Shown here: in pieces, positions 14,191 through 15,161 of the stretch | How the letters are laid out: every line of letters starts with the position of its first letter | Numbering within the stretch: the first letter of the stretch is position 1 | NCBI GenBank assembly: GCA_964409695.1 | Contig: CAYPDX010000031.1 | Location: forward strand, 1 to 15,161 | Source of the DNA: JABDAD01 sp964409695 | Lineage (GTDB): Bacteria > Pseudomonadota > Alphaproteobacteria > Rickettsiales > Rickettsiaceae | Reading direction: 5' to 3' | Length of the DNA stretch: 15,161 bases | Made by a program: the position numbers and the translations under genes | Notes under the pieces: model-generated | Databases searched by the model: none | What the model saw: the letters and a program-made list of their open reading frames with translations, nothing else | Told to the model about the DNA's origin: nothing

Positions 14191-14247
14191 TATGCAAAAT
14201 ATTCAAAGAAAATCCCATCGTTAAATTTTGGTTTTATTATTAAGCTC

Positions 14248-14266
14248 CTATAAACTCTGTTTATAG
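14248..14266. promoter_or_regulatory. Perfect 8-bp inverted repeat upstream of the 14281 gene
   Basis: CTATAAAC (14248-14255), TCT, GTTTATAG (14259-14266) form a perfect inverted repeat that ends 5 bases before the GAGG ribosome binding site. It includes TATAAA, which with TTGGTT at 14228-14233 would make a promoter with a short 15-base spacer. It could be an operator over the promoter or a small hairpin in the leader. Confidence 0.4.
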
Positions 14267-14280
14267 TTTATGAGGTTATT

Positions 14281-14604
14281 ATGTCAAAAAAATCCCCTCC
14301 ACCAATAAAATCTGGGATAACACTTGCACATATGGAGCCAGGGTGGAAATTTACTTATACAAATGTTCCTCCTCCTGAAGTAGCTCCTCCATCCACTCCA
14401 CGATCAGATAGTAGAAAAAATCGTGTTGGGCTAATGGATAGGGAGGGAAAAAGACCTGTAGGTGAATATAGTCAAGAGGATAGAGAAGCCTTGGTTAGTC
14501 TTGGTAAGGAGCTGAGAGCAAATAAAGAATTACAACTTGCTGAAATTGGGCAAGTAAGAGAATATGCCTCTAAACCAAAAAACAAGCTATCTCGAAACCT
14601 ATAA
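14281..14604 (+). CDS. Hypothetical proline-rich protein, 107 aa
   Basis: I do not recognise a family. The N-terminal half is rich in Pro, Ser and Lys (KKSPPPIKSG, then VPPPEVAPPSTPRS at about 29-42) and is probably disordered. The C-terminal half (about 62-95) is charged and helix-prone (EYSQEDREALVSLGKELRANKEL). There is no signal peptide or membrane segment. The start is supported by GAGG at 14272-14275, five bases before the ATG, and by the inverted repeat just upstream. It lies between the rplS terminator and the prohead protease, so it could belong with the phage-type gene, but no sequence feature ties it to a phage function. Confidence 0.7.
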   Translation: MSKKSPPPIKSGITLAHMEPGWKFTYTNVPPPEVAPPSTPRSDSRKNRVGLMDREGKRPVGEYSQEDREALVSLGKELRANKELQLAEIGQVREYASKPKNKLSRNL

Positions 14605-14691
14605 TTGCACTTCTCATTTTAAATTCTTTCACCCCTCTTAGTGATTCATTTTAATCTGTTATAAGACTTTTTAGTTTTATCAGCAGAAAAA

Positions 14692-15161
14692 ATGAACAAA
14701 CAAAACAATATAATTATCAAGTCCTTGGAGGCCGGTGGCCTCAGAATTTCAGGCTATGCAAGTGTTTTTAATGTTGTTGATTCACATGAGGACATAATAG
14801 AGGCAGGAGCCTTTTCAAATACAATTCAAAATAATAAATCTGTAAAACTACTTTGGCAACATGATACGAAAAATCCAATAGGAAGAATCAATAAGATCAT
14901 AGAGGATAATTATGGGCTTTTTATTGAGGCTATTATTACTTCTGGCACTAATAAAGGAAGAGAAGCTATTGACCTGGTTGAGAAGGAGATAATAAATGGT
15001 TTGAGCATAGGGTTCACCATCAATAATTCATATACAAAAGCATGTGGTCATCGAGTGATTACTAATATTTCATTATGGGAAGTTAGTATCGTTACTTTTC
15101 CTGCAAATCAAAGAGCATCAATTTTACAAAATCATCATAAAAATCTAGCCTTGTACATAGC
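14692..15161 (+). CDS. HK97-family phage prohead protease, 3' end cut by the window
   Basis: The frame runs open from ATG 14692 to the window end, giving 156 complete codons. It matches the HK97 prohead protease family (peptidase U35), which cleaves scaffold and capsid during head maturation. LRISGYASVFNVVDSHEDIIEAGAF (about 17-41) is the typical opening. LLWQHD (His56) carries the catalytic His, NGLSIGF (Ser105) the nucleophile, and LWEVSIVTFPANQRA the conserved acidic residue and closing strand. Catalytic residues therefore look intact and no early stop is seen. There is no clear Shine-Dalgarno; TATAAG at 14660-14665 could be a -10 box without a good -35. No portal gene lies upstream, so this may be a dispersed gene-transfer-agent component, as known in Rickettsiales, or the edge of a prophage remnant. 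Confidence 0.85.
   Translation, partial: MNKQNNIIIKSLEAGGLRISGYASVFNVVDSHEDIIEAGAFSNTIQNNKSVKLLWQHDTKNPIGRINKIIEDNYGLFIEAIITSGTNKGREAIDLVEKEIINGLSIGFTINNSYTKACGHRVITNISLWEVSIVTFPANQRASILQNHHKNLALYI

Noticed and set aside
1..15161. CRISPR array, integrase, transposase or toxin-antitoxin pair
   Set aside because: No regularly spaced short repeats, no cas-like, transposase or integrase motifs and no recognisable toxin-antitoxin pair were seen.

Overview
The window reads as a low-GC (by eye roughly one third G+C) chromosomal segment of an alphaproteobacterium, most likely an intracellular member of the Rickettsiales or a close relative. The grounds are the A/T-biased codon use, two small alphaproteobacterial signature proteins (GapR/DUF2312 and a PopZ/DUF2497 protein), short reduced forms of several enzymes, G+C-richer palindromic intergenic repeats of the kind common in Rickettsiales, and a lone HK97-type prohead protease. 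The family calls come from motifs read in the translations; no database search was run.

Layout. Positions 1-886 carry gapR and an unrecognised 126-residue protein, each with its own ribosome binding site. Positions 924-2319 on the minus strand hold an XRE regulator followed by lpxC (lipid A synthesis), joined by a leader with a strong inverted repeat. Positions 2457-4805, minus strand, hold a large membrane hybrid histidine kinase with a textbook promoter. Positions 4806-5218 are non-coding with degraded repeats. At 5219-5944 pgeF (a laccase-domain protein) runs on the minus strand. From the same six bases (ATGCAT) that hold its start codon, an unusually short glutamine-synthetase-like gene starts on the plus strand. 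That gene overlaps an exported M48 metalloprotease with TPR-like repeats, and a membrane-anchored DsbA-family thioredoxin follows under its own promoter.

Positions 9024-9259 contain a hairpin terminator embedded in a palindromic repeat. From 9260 a tight plus-strand run follows: tolC, popZ, an exported protein with a 108-residue tandem duplication and an ankyrin-like C-terminus, trmD (TTG start overlapping the previous stop) and rplS, closed by a terminator. The last part holds an unrecognised proline-rich 107-residue protein and the start of a HK97-family prohead protease cut by the window end, which could be a dispersed gene-transfer-agent or prophage gene.

Taken together, much of the window serves the cell envelope (lpxC, pgeF, M48 protease, DsbA, TolC, the exported repeat protein, the periplasm-sensing kinase) and polar or nucleoid organisation (GapR, PopZ), with translation genes (trmD, rplS) at the end of the tolC run. 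The least explained parts are the short glutamine-synthetase-like protein with a His-to-Gln change in a metal-site motif, and the exported protein with the recent tandem duplication. No complete new multi-gene system could be demonstrated from sequence alone.
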